Shown here in pieces: positions 1 through 10,840 of a stretch of DNA of 64,000 bases. The notes below the pieces were generated by a model. It was not told where the DNA came from, made no database searches, and saw only the letters and a list, made by a program, of their open reading frames with translations. The stretch lies in assembly GCF_933775445.1 (NCBI RefSeq), contig NC_065878.1:23820395-23884394 (forward strand), in the 5' to 3' direction. The first letter of the stretch is position 1. Every line of letters begins with the position of its first letter. This DNA is from Argentina anserina (taxonomy: Eukaryota; Streptophyta; Magnoliopsida; Rosales; Rosaceae). The translations under genes and the position numbers were made by a program.

Positions 1-171
1 CGACCGGAGAAGAAGGAGAAGGCAATAAACGAAGATTGGTGAGACCGTAGAATGGTACGCTGCGCGTTTGCGCAGGTAAGAAGCGTTCCGTCATCCTCGC
101 AACCGCTGCTGTATATACCTCTAAAAGCTCCGCAGCAATGGCTACCGTTATCATAATTGTATCACCCGATG

Positions 172-214
<43 letters not shown>

Positions 215-1395
215 GCTTCAGAGCTTGTGTTGTTAATTATATGGTAGATAGAAGATAGGTAGCTTAAACCCTGCAAAGTCTTCAACAAGAAATCCAGAAT
301 GAGTGTCTATTCGTGGCTTTTAGGTGTTGTAAACGTGTGGACTTTAGCTAGTTTGGTTTTTTGAACTTTGAAGGTGAGATAGCTAGCTTTGAATATAAAT
401 AGCTAAGTTATATTACCTGTAGCAAACTATATGATTAAGAATATGTAAGCAAAACAAACACCGTTTTGTTTATCGATGCATTACAGGCTAGGGTTGATAA
501 GCATTAGTAAGATTACAATTGAAACTTGACCAAACTAGCTAGATGATCATGTTTTCAATCGACTTTGGTCAGCTAGACGCGTGATGGTGATCATTAAAAG
601 TTTACTAATCGCGTTTTGTTCGGCTGGTCATAAGCTACACTTTTGTTTTAATTTCTTTGATCACATTTTCTCTTTTTGTTGGCTAGCTTGAAAACCGTTC
701 TGTTGGCTGATGTGGCCGGAGCCCTTGCATGATTTTGGATGGGATGAACCCAATGTGGATTGGAGTAATCTTTTAGAAGTCTCAGTCTATCATTCAGGCA
801 TATATATGATTATGACAAATTAATATGATGCCATGTGGTATTTTTGTGCCTATAAATCTAGCATAATGTGATTGGGTGAGAGGAAAAAAAATTATAATGT
901 GGTTTGGTGAAGAGTATCTATCTCATGTTTGGATTATTTAAAATGCAGTATCCATATGCATGTTACTTACTTGGTCTTTCTATTGATAATGTACAGAAAT
1001 TTTGGCCAAATCTGATATTAGCGACATAAGTCTGGGTCATAGAAATAGTTGTTGCTAATAGTATGAGCAGTTGAGCACATGTTCATGCAGTCATGCTGAC
1101 CCCTGAAGATTATGATAATAGTAGTCAAGGAATGAATGAAACTTAATTGAATGTCAAATCCTATCTACCAATAGATATATTTATTCAAACTTGTCAATCT
1201 TGGCCGATTAGTTAGGTAAACTTCCATCGAAGATAGTCAGAACTCAGAAACTCTGAATTAGAAACCAATATAAGATTATATATAAGAGAGGAAGCGGCGG
1301 GACTAGCATTCCCCAGCATTACTTCTCATCGATCTTGGTTTACAAATTACAACACTGATTTGACATATTAAGTACTCTACCATATGTTAACCGGA
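1..1395. other. Intergenic region, left edge
   Basis: No convincing coding region is visible. The stretch holds a GA dinucleotide microsatellite at about 176-211 and otherwise AT-rich sequence with many TAGCTAGC-type words. The first 100 bases are more GC-rich and could be the edge of a gene lying outside the window, but no exon can be supported. Confidence 0.5.
176..211. repeat. (GA)n microsatellite
   Basis: About 18 uninterrupted GA units, lying in non-coding sequence. Confidence 0.9.
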
Positions 1396-2704
1396 TCATG
1401 AGAATGAATAGGACCTGGTGAATACGTTTTTCCAATTCCATGCTTTTAAGCTCAAAGAGCGAACCCTAGTGAGAGCCCTTAAAGATGGCTGTCTTAATAA
1501 GTACTTTCTTTTTGCAATCGGTGGTGTGGACTCGTCCGACTCCGTCGTCACCTTCTGCGGTTGCTCTGCTTCTTCTCCTTCTCCGTCCTCTTCGATATCG
1601 TTGTCTTCAGGATTCCAAAAGCAAGCGTGCTTTCTCTTGGTCCTTACTGTACCTAGCACGTCATATTTGTTGCATATTCCCCAAACTGTCACCTTCTGTT
1701 GGCTGTAATCTACATTTACCGAATATATTCCTGCGCAGAAACGTAAAATTTCTTAGTTATTACAAGCATTATTGAAATTATTCTCTCCATAATCTCTATA
1801 TCATCTACTAAAAACACCACCATATATATAGATGTATAATCCCTGTGTGAGACTGACAATCAGGCCAAATTGTTAAAGTTCAAACTCTGGCCATTTGAGA
1901 GATCTTGTATAGCTAGCTAGTGAGAGCATCTCCAACAACTCTTATATAAATAATCTATTATAAACGAGGAAATCACAAAATCTCTATAAAAAAGTCACTA
2001 ATTTCCACAGCTCTTTTATAATATTTGACAAAATTAAATGCATTCATGCATAATTTAATAAATTTATAAAATTATTATATATTTGTTCAAAATAAAAAAA
2101 ATGATTTCATTAACTTTTTCCTTTTATACGAAAGAGAGAGTGAATTTTAACTTTTTAAGGATAAGTAACAAAGTTTAGAGATTTTTTAATAAATTATACA
2201 AGTTTTTAAAATTCTATAAATCTAGAATTTTTCATTCTCTTTCTTCCCATTTTCTTTATAATAGATTATGCTTTACATGAGATGTTTGACAAAAAATATA
2301 GTGTTTTTCTTCTGAAATAGAGATTATTATAATTATACAAGAACTATTAGAGATGCTCTTACTACGGTTTAATTGCTGGCTAATTACTCCCAACGGGACC
2401 AGAAGCCAGAGTTAAGCTTAATTAAGGCCCACAAAATTAAACTTGTCTCATTGTATGATTGATCGGGCCAATTTGGTAGCTAGGCCAACATTAGTTAAGA
2501 TTAAAGATGCTGAAGATGTAAAAGAATAAGAGCTGTACTAGTACAGAAGTACTACGTAGACTAATGCAGGTTCATACCTTTGAGGTGGGATAGGGCCTTC
2601 TTGACTTTCTTCTCACACCCAGGAGAATAGAGAGGAACCATCATTTCCACATACTGCGCCTCCACACTAGTTTTCGAAGCCAGAACGATTTGCATATCAG
2701 CCAT
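1396..2704 (-). CDS. HMA-domain (HIPP-type) protein with degenerate metal site
   Basis: Two exons, 2578-2704 and 1396-1730 (minus strand), joined by a GT-AG intron with the split codon giving Gly43; together 153 residues. The protein has the heavy-metal-associated ferredoxin-like fold of the plant HIPP/HPP family (about residues 20-82), followed by an acidic linker (about 83-100) and a basic Arg/Leu/Ser tail. Family members bind copper, zinc or cadmium through M-x-C-x-x-C. Here the corresponding loop reads LYSPGC, so only Cys30 remains and classical metal binding is unlikely. The C-terminus (SYSFS) has no CaaX box, so prenylation is not expected. A subset of plant HMA proteins with the same YSxGCEKKVKK loop is known to me and has no settled biochemical role. 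The start was chosen because it is the only in-frame ATG before the domain. A TATA-like element lies about 125 bases upstream. Homology is strong; function is not established. Confidence 0.9.
1922..2360. mobile_element. MITE (non-autonomous DNA transposon)
   Basis: The ends are inverted repeats: the left end begins GAGAGCATCTCCAACAACTC and the right end, read on the minus strand, begins AAGAGCATCTCTAATAGTTC. Similarity continues inward, with a second inverted pair around the word AATCTATTATAAA near both ends. The interior is AT-rich and non-coding. The element sits in the HIPP intron (1731-2577). I could not identify a clear target-site duplication, so the superfamily is left open. Confidence 0.75.
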
Positions 2705-5089
2705 GATTAATCTAACCAGTACGTACTAGTAAACCTACCGAGATTTAACAAACTCCAAATTTCATGTGTGCATGCATGAAAGCTAAGTAAGAGTACTGAC
2801 TCCCCTTGTTCTAGAAAAAACTACCTTGGTATATATACAGAGCGACCATACAAAGCCACGAGTTGGTCTTTAACTTTATCCTTTGCATCTTCTATGAGGC
2901 TTCATATAGAGGCCATGGTCAATTCACAAGAGTTTAAAGTCTCTGGTTGATCCAGCTAAATTAATCAATATTCCAATTGCTTAATGCTTTTTACAAAAGA
3001 TCGAAGAAAAGGTATAGGCTGATGAGGCAGAAGGGCATTTTTCTCCGACGCTGTGTGTTGCTTTTTTAAAACATACAAGCTAAGCTAGCTAGCTTTGGCA
3101 TTTATACAATAGAGGACGTCGCTTCAGTACGTAATCACTTTGATTTAAGATATACTTTAGGTCTTTAGCATATGAGAAATCTTAGTCGACGATGTGGGCT
3201 GTGGAGTTGTGACTGGTTCGATCGGTACGTGGTCGATGAAGTGGAATGCATATGCAGCTGCTGGCTTTATACACAACCGTTCGGATATAGAAACCCCAAA
3301 GTGCCATTTATTCTATCTCTCAGCTGATTCCCTTTTCATGCATGCAATGGATCAGAAGCAGCAGCGCTATTTGTAACTTGATTAGACATATAGTTTCAAT
3401 GGATCATATATTTATGACTCCCATGTGGGTTTGTTTTCTTAACCAAAAAAAATGTGAGTTTGTTTTCCTTATCGACCAAGTTTGGCTTTTGATAATTGGA
3501 AACTTGAATGCATGCATGCATGCTACTTTAACTTGATTAATTAGCCTTCCCTTTCCAGGCCAGCAGCCCTTTGATTTTTCAAATCAGGGACAGTTCGATA
3601 TAGCGCGCTCTGTTTTTTTTTTCTTAATAGCTTATGAATATGGTGCGATGCTACATACTATATATAACACGAATTTTGTAGTTGACAATTGATTTTACGT
3701 CTGTGATCTCACTCACGTGCACATTAGTGGCATTCCTACCGCTCACGGCAGCGTTACATATCACGCAATGTTTTGCCATACAATCTTCAACTTAGCTAAG
3801 CAGCCTCACATTCTCTCCCACTTTGGTTTCCCAAGTATGAGATTGGCCATGAAGGCTCTACTGTGTTCTTGTTTAGTGAACAAGACAAATGGACAAACAG
3901 ACATGTGTATGTGATCACAAGAGGAATGGGTCCTCATCATCCAAGATGACTCAGATTTCAAATACATTCGATCCCCACCATGTGAAATCCACGCCACTGA
4001 TTTCTAATCAGGTGAAGAATCTCCATCGACCCCAGTTCGTTTAATCATATTTCTATAACGCATGTGACATGCACAAACACAATCACCACATAAAATATTG
4101 AAAATTATAATATACATCTCACATTCCGACGGTCGATTATTTTATGAGTGGAATCAAAAAAATAATAACTGTTGTGTATCGTTAGATGTTGAATGTATAA
4201 CATACATTGATGTATAGTAAATTAACCATTCATAAAATATCGCCTAATTTTATTTTTTCGATCTAATAATTATATGTACTGGGGTCAATAGACCCTAAGC
4301 AAACAATACACATAGTCAGTTTCGTGCATATATATAATGCCACGTAAATGCGACCGATTTATTTCAGTCACACAAATGTCGTCAATCCTGCTCTTAGAAA
4401 GTTTGGGATATGATTGACCTAGTAATTGTTACAATTTTTGCATGCATGATATGTATTATCAACAATCACTTGATATGTGAAAGATATTTGGGTACGTAAA
4501 AACTTGTTTGAAATAGTTGTCCTTTCCTGGTCGAAAAACTAGATGCATCTATACTAGCTATAGCTGTGCTGTTAAATAACCGAGTTGTTTTTCGATCACT
4601 GATCTAAACAATTTAATAATTAAGCGCATTCGTATGCCACAGTTGTTAAGGTTTAATTGAACAGATAAAATGCTAGAGCCGACTACTATAATGTAGATAT
4701 GTTGATTTTTGTAGTAGCAAATCGGTTATACTGTCAATTTTCATGGCTAGTAATCCTAGTATGAACAAGACTTTTGTGTACGTGGTCGGTTACAAGAGGA
4801 ATGCTTTGATTGATTCTCCAATGTTGTAGAAAACATTACCGTATCTCCTCCAACGCTAAGAGTTTTGCGACAATGTCGATCTTCAAGTATTTCGTTTGTA
4901 GGATTAGTGCTCCCTGATTTGCAATCATTCAAAAATCTTCTATGTAGTTTGGTACTGTCATAGATTATACGCGATGAAACTACAAATAAACGATTATTCA
5001 CGTGGGAATAGAGGATTGTCGCCAGCAACACACACACACAACAAAAATTCTTCTATATAGTTTGGTTCCCTAGGCTATGCCATTGCGAA
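2705..5089. other. Intergenic region between HIPP gene and LINE
   Basis: Promoter side of the first HIPP gene plus about 2 kb of AT-rich sequence. Open frames here are short and have no recognisable domain. Around 3508-3521 there is a GCAT repeat, and a small imperfect direct repeat lies at about 3424-3470. A CA-rich run lies at about 5027-5040. Confidence 0.5.
2829..2838 (-). promoter_or_regulatory. TATA-like element of the HIPP gene
   Basis: GTATATATAC about 125 bases upstream of the HIPP start codon, a normal spacing for a plant gene with a short 5'UTR. Inferred from sequence and position only. Confidence 0.4.
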
Positions 5090-5994
5090 GGAAAACATTT
5101 ACACGCTGGATTGTTGGCTTATGTCGCTGAAGAGGAATGAAGTTGATCTCTCTAAAGGCCATGATATTTTTTTATACTTGATTGGTTTTCATCTTTTGAG
5201 AATTTGGAAGGAGAGATGTAAAGCTGTGATGAAAGGTGTCTCCCCTAATCCTCTCGCAGCAACTCAGAGTATCCATTTGAGTTTTTCTAAGTGGCTTGAG
5301 GTTGTTTCCTCCTCCGAGGACCTCATTGAAGGTCTTATTACTACCCCGATGCTTACCAAGAGCTTGTCCCCTCCCCCTACAATTTTTTTGAAGGTTAATA
5401 TTGATGCTTCTTGGAAGAACGGAAGTTCTTTGGCAGGTCTCGGTGTTTGCGCTAGGGATTGTCTTGGTCGTTCTATAGTTGGCTCCTATTCTCTGGGTTT
5501 TTTTTTAATTATGTTGTGGAAGCGAACGCGGGTGCCGTGCTTAAAGGTTTGAATCTTGCAGTGGGTAAAAATTTCAGAAACATAATCATAGAGGGAGACT
5601 GTAAGGAGGTCATCAGTGCCTTTGCTAATCCCTCCATGTGCTCAAGGTGGAAAATCTCTACATTGGTTAGAAAACCTGACACCTTATTCCCCTTGTTTAC
5701 TTATGTCACTTGGAATTGGGTTCCTCGTGGTGTAAACAGCTTGGCAGATGCAGCTGCTAAGCTTGCATATTCGAAGTTATGCTCTTTAGATTGAGATGTT
5801 TCTCCCCCAACTTATCTCATGAACATTCTGGTGGATGGTCTTCCTGGACCTCCTTAAGCCTTGATTTTTTCTTTTGTTAGTAGTTTTCTTCTTTTGTTGT
5901 TACTTGTTGTGTTTTTTTTTTCGGCGGTAGCTTTGATTGTTTCTTCGGTGGCCTTGTGCCTTTTTATTGAATTACCATTTGGACAAAAAAAAAA
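5090..5994 (+). mobile_element. 5'-truncated LINE with RNase H-like domain, decayed
   Basis: The plus strand encodes the C-terminal part of a plant non-LTR retroelement polyprotein: a short linker, then an RNase H-like domain of the RVT_3 type with the Asp of FLKVNIDASW near 5390-5410, GDCKEV near 5600 and the terminal NSLADAAAKLA block near 5735-5765. The frame changes near 5500, at a run of T residues, so the ORF is split and the element is inactive. Downstream is a T-rich 3'UTR and a terminal A-run (about 5984-5994), as expected for target-primed reverse transcription. The reverse transcriptase and endonuclease regions are absent, so the copy is 5'-truncated; its left limit is approximate. 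No clear target-site duplication was found. Confidence 0.85.
5121..5794 (+). pseudogene. RNase H-like ORF of LINE, frameshifted
   Basis: Two overlapping open frames (5121-5552 and 5459-5794) together restore one RVT_3-type domain. The break coincides with a homopolymer T tract near 5500. It ends at a TGA shortly before the LINE 3'UTR. Part of the truncated LINE described separately, not a host gene. Confidence 0.8.
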
Positions 5995-6294
5995 AGAGAC
6001 CCGAAGAGGAGATATAACATAATACAGAGAGCAGAATATATATATAATCTCATTTCTTTATATAAATAGTATTATGAAAACATCAATTTGGATGGAATAT
6101 TAATCCAAGATTGACATGAAAGTACCTTTCCCCACCTGACATGTCTAAAATTCTCGTCACGAGTGGTGGCACTGACTATATATAACTTACATGCATTTTA
6201 GACGTACATGTATATGATTTTAGTTAACTAACATAACAGCTTTTAATTTGTATTGAAACGATTCCCATCATGAAATGAATGTTTTGCATGGAAG

Positions 6295-7651
6295 TTATGA
6301 AATGCAACATGCATTTGGATTCTCATCACTGAAGAGCTGCGGCGGCGGGATTCTCTCGAACACGTAAAGTGGCTGATAATAGTGCTGCATCATCCTCTTC
6401 AATTCCTCCTCCGGTATGCCATTAACGACGTCGTTATGCTCTTCCTTCTTGGCCTCCTCCTCTTTCTTTTCCTCACCTTCCTTATTACTTTCTCCACCGC
6501 CACCTTCTTCTTCTTTCTTCCCCTCTTCTGCCGGCTTTTCATCCTCTTTCTTCTCCTTATTCTCTTCCTTCATCTCTTCTGGCGTTGCTTCTTCGGTTGG
6601 CTTCTCCGCTGCAGGTTCTTCTTTCTTCTCGGGTTCAGGCTCCGGTTGTGGTACGATTTTGGCTTGTTTTCTGGTTCTTCTGTAAACGTAGTCTACTAGC
6701 TTGTCGCCGTCCATTGTCCCCGTCACGGTCACCTTCCCGCTATTATGATCAGTCACAGCATTTTGAACCCCTGCAGTTTCGATTAATTGAACAGTTAATT
6801 TTCAAGGCAATTCCATGAATGAATGAAGATGAAACATATATGAATCAGAACGTTAAGGTTGTGTAGTGCATGTTTACCTCTCATTTTGAGTATCTTTTTC
6901 TTAAGTTGTTCTGCACAGGCTTCACAATGCATGTTAACTTCGAGTTCCACAGTTGTTAGTCCAGTGACCTAATTAATCATAAACAATTTGAATTTTAGGA
7001 TTTTCTTTAGTTGTGAATTAATGTTTTTGGATTATAATTTGGGATTAGTAGTGGCTTTGGACCTGAGAAGCAACAACTTCTGGAATAGGTTCACCCTCAG
7101 CAGCTGGTAATGGGGACAAGACTTTAGCCTTTCTCTTGGTTCTTTTCATGATTTTGTTGCACACTGCTTGAGGCTCCACTATTCCCTTTATAGTCACTTC
7201 ATTTTTAGCCATGTCTATCGCAACCCCTTCCACTCCTGCAAATCAATCCATATTAGCAAACTAAACCAAGTGATTGATGAAATGCGCGCATGCCAAGTAT
7301 ATATATGAGGAACATAATTAATGGATCAACCTCTAGTTTCCAGAAAATGCATACCTCTAATTTTCATGATAGACCTCTCAATTTTCTTTGCACAGCCAAC
7401 ACAATGCAAGTCCACGTACAGAACAAAAGGAGCTGGTGGTTTTGGCTTTTCTTTCTTCTCCTCCTCTGCCTTCTCTTCTTTCTTATCTTCTGCTTTCTCC
7501 CCTACCTTCTCTTCTGGCTTAACTTCCTGTACCTTAGCTTCTTCCTATGAAACAAACATGAATCAGTTATAAGCATTATAATTTAGGGAAATGCGTAGCA
7601 AATGATCGAGATAGAGTACGAATTACTTACCGGCTTAGTTTCTTCACCCAT
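6295..7651 (-). CDS. Heavy metal-associated isoprenylated plant protein, two HMA domains
   Basis: Five exons on the minus strand: 7631-7651, 7355-7544, 7063-7235, 6878-6968 and 6295-6770, all with GT-AG introns, giving 316 residues. The first exon codes only seven residues. After a Lys/Glu-rich stretch comes HMA domain 1 with HCVGC (Cys55 and Cys58), then HMA domain 2 with HCEAC (Cys143 and Cys146); both keep the metal-chelating CxxC. A long Glu/Lys/Pro-rich low-complexity region follows (about 200-290). The last four residues, CCIS, form a CaaX box, so farnesylation and membrane association are expected. Family members bind transition metals and act in metal handling and stress responses at the plasma membrane or nucleus. 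A TATA-like element lies about 130 bases upstream. Assignment to HIPP is firm; the exact paralogue is not. Confidence 0.93.
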
Positions 7652-10600
7652 TTTTATGTAACTGACTAATGAGCTTCAAATTAAGTAGTATATGTTCTCA
7701 AATTGAATAGAGATTGAATTCAAGAGAAAGGGATCGAAGAAAGGGGAGAGGGTTTAACAAATGAAGAGGGAGAGTGATTATATATGTGAAGGAATGAGAG
7801 TACCAGATTATAATGGAAGGACGGTGGGATTATTATCATATAACTAAAGTGAGTATATTTTGTGTTATTCTAGCTAGAGCACATGGTTCCACTAAAATAC
7901 ACAAAGCTAGGAAGCTCAATTTATAGTGCTTCTTTTTTATTTGTTTCCTCAATCTCCAAGAATCAAAGAGCTAGAAAAGAGGGAGGGAGAGGTTTCAGTG
8001 GAGCAGAGTTTGCAGATTTTATTGCTTCACAGATCGAAAAGAAAGAGTGAGGAGGTGAAATTTTAAGTTTCTGAAAAGAAATATTAAAGCAAAAGAAAAC
8101 AACAAACTGATGAAAAGGATAATACAATATCATGAGGTGGTTATGTGTCAGACATCTGTAAGATTCTTGTGTGGCCAACCTGGATACCTTGGCCCCAAAG
8201 CAACTAATTACGTGATCTATCTAGAATTCTAAATCATACAAATCGTAATCATGTCTCAATTGAGCTAATTACTTGAGTTAGTCAAACAAGTTTAGTCTAT
8301 TTTATGGATCAATTAATTCTGTATCGAGTGTATTCAGACCCCTAATTCAGACTAGCCCGATCAATTTCTCAATGCTAAAATTAGCCATTGTTCTTTTGCC
8401 GTCCATGGACTCTAACAAAAGTTACATTCGACGTACTGGGCTAATTAGCATCTTAAACATACAAGGAAGCTGTTTGATTAAGCAATCTAGTACTTTTACT
8501 TCCAACATAATTTGCATGAATCAACTCTGAGTTTATAGTTGGGATGGATGAATTGCGTGGGGATATACGAAATTTGCATTCTAAGTTATATGTGTAGTTA
8601 ATTAGTTAACTATGCAGAAACCCTACGTGCGCCACTAAAGTTTATCTGAATCACATGGGTTGCTACCTCCATACAAATCACAATGCTTATTTTAGTCTCT
8701 TGGTTCATCTTTGTCAATTCTGTTACTCCTTTGGCATTTTTCCCTTCATGTTATTCACAAAGCTCTCCAATGGTGACTAGCTGCTCAATTAGTTTCCACT
8801 TCCCTGCAGGCATATAGTTTTCCTAACTAATCAAGTTTATAATTAGTTTGGTGCATGTAGCTTCTTCTATCAAATCAAACCTCGATCTCAGCTAGCTATA
8901 TATCCTTTTGAGGATGAGAGTGTAATAAAGGTAATGCTTCTGCTTTGCAAGATTTAGTTTTTCAAGGAAAATTTGATGCAGAACTTTGAGCAAAAAGACT
9001 GAGCGACTTTCTTACCAAGGTGGTCACACGTGGTAATGACTCAGCCTGGGACACTAACAACAGAGAAAGCCTCAATTAAGCTCAAAAGAGAGTTTGGTGG
9101 TTCAACACAACCACCAAGTTTCAACAACCAACAGGTCGATCTTTCCAGTTAGCTCGTATCATGCTCAGATTCTCATAAAGAAGCTAAGCAGACCAAATAG
9201 AATTTAGGTTGACCAGCTTGATTATCTTTCTCCATTTTCAAATGCTAAAGGAGAATATATGAATGATGAGGTTTATTAGGTTACTACGTACTGGGTGAGA
9301 ATGATTTGCACTTGATTAAGATAGCTAGATGCATGGGGGCCTGGGCGGGTTATGGTTTGAAGAATCTAGATGCATGATCAGGATTTGATTAGTTAGTAAA
9401 GTAATCATAATTATCATTTATCAACCACCAAGCATTCTCTTATTATTCCAAGTACTCAATTGCATTAACAATGTTGTTAAACACTCCTGAAAAGACAGTA
9501 TAATTAGGCCGCCTGGCTTGCTGGTGTTGGATAGATCGAGTACGTTGTCGATCTCAATATTCAGACAACATTAATAATTACAAGCTAGGCTTGCAAACTG
9601 ATCCTAGCCTTGTGGTCGATCTGGACATGAGTATATAGATCATCACTTCTCATATCTTTAAATTGATTGGCAAGACTTTGATAATGATGCATAGCTTGGA
9701 TAAACATCATTACAATCTTATCTCGGATGAACTTAAATGTCTGGAGTCCTCTTCTGCATGCGTCTATCTGTAGTCCCCTCAATCTCATTTCACATCTTTT
9801 ACAAGTAAAACTCATAGAATTATTAGGCCACCTGGCTTCCTCGCCGGTGTTGGATAGATTCGACCCTAATACTTCTTACCACAAAACCACTTTTATCAGC
9901 AGTTCAGATGCAGTGCATGTATGGTGCTGCATAGCTCGAATGTCATCTTCGAGCTCCAACATGGTCTCCTGTAGTTGTGGACCTTTGCATGTGGAAATCA
10001 TTGAGTACACAGTTATAGCATTTTTGAGCATTTCCGCTTGAGAGTTATATGCAGTAGCACATTAGCTTGATTTGCTGACCCAATCATTCAAATAATGCCA
10101 ATCATGCTAAGTTGCTAACCATTATATGAGAGAAGTTATGGAACGTTCACCTCATATTTGAACAAAAACAAAGCCAAAGCATGTATATATGTATGTATAT
10201 GTATGGATGTCCAGTTACATATGTATTTTTGCCGGTGGACAGAGACAAATGGGGTGTTCTACCTTAACTAGTTAAGCCCGCTCTTCAAACTGATGGCATT
10301 GTTGGGGCAAGCAAGTTGTAGGTTAACGCTTCATAAGACATCAACATCTTTCATGCAATGCCTCTCTTTTCTTTTCTTTTGTTTCGTAGTTTGAAGTCCG
10401 TTGAACAACATGGGCTGTTTATGGGAATGATTTGGGATACATACATTGTATGCTTTTAAGATTTTGCTGATCAAGTTGCCCATGCTTTACTGTACTTTTT
10501 TAGCAGATATGGGATCCATTCTATTAACACTCGCTCAGTTTTGCTTAATGAGATAGTTGAATGTATACAGTTGATTTCTCATTATCCTATTGTAGTTTCC

Positions 10601-10840
10601 ATATAAACATTCACATTACATTACTCCTTTACTGTACTTCCAACCTGAATAATATAATTTTGCTGTTATATTCCTCTTTACATACAAGTTTAGTGAAGAA
10701 CCAAGTATCTCTATATATACAATTTGTTTAACAAACAAAATTTACATTTCCTTTTCTGGTTTCAGAGCACTACATAAGCTAGCACACAAATAAAGGAGTA
10801 GGAATCATCAAGACTTCTGCCGGACAATGCTTTGAAAGTT
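7652..10840. other. Intergenic region with possible gene relic
   Basis: Upstream sequence of the two-HMA gene followed by about 3 kb without a recognisable intact gene. A TATA-like TTATATATG lies at 7778-7786. A possible minus-strand gene relic at 9585-10050 is listed separately. The rest is AT-rich non-coding sequence. Confidence 0.5.
9585..10050 (-). pseudogene. Unrecognised minus-strand gene relic
   Basis: Two minus-strand open stretches look protein-like but do not join cleanly. The upper one (about 9885-10045) has heptad-like Leu/Glu spacing (ELEDDIRAMQ); the lower one (9585-9815) encodes 76 residues including ACRRGLQTFKF and ends in a stop. Between them lies a short sequence, CCTGGCTTNCT...GTGTTGGATAGAT, that occurs again at about 9509-9535. 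I do not recognise the family. It may be a decayed coiled-coil protein gene, or chance. Confidence 0.25.

Noticed and set aside
3194..3997. Several 60-65 residue frames around 3.2-4.0 kb
   Set aside because: Short, overlapping on both strands, without domain, codon or promoter support.
4930..5075. Repeated word CTTCTAT(G/A)TAGTTTGGT at about 4937 and 5051, considered as a LINE target duplication
   Set aside because: The second copy lies to the left of the LINE and there is no copy after the A-tail, so it does not fit a target-site duplication.
6382..6818. Plus-strand frames rich in Phe, Leu and Ser
   Set aside because: They are antisense shadows of the Glu/Lys-rich tail of the two-HMA protein.
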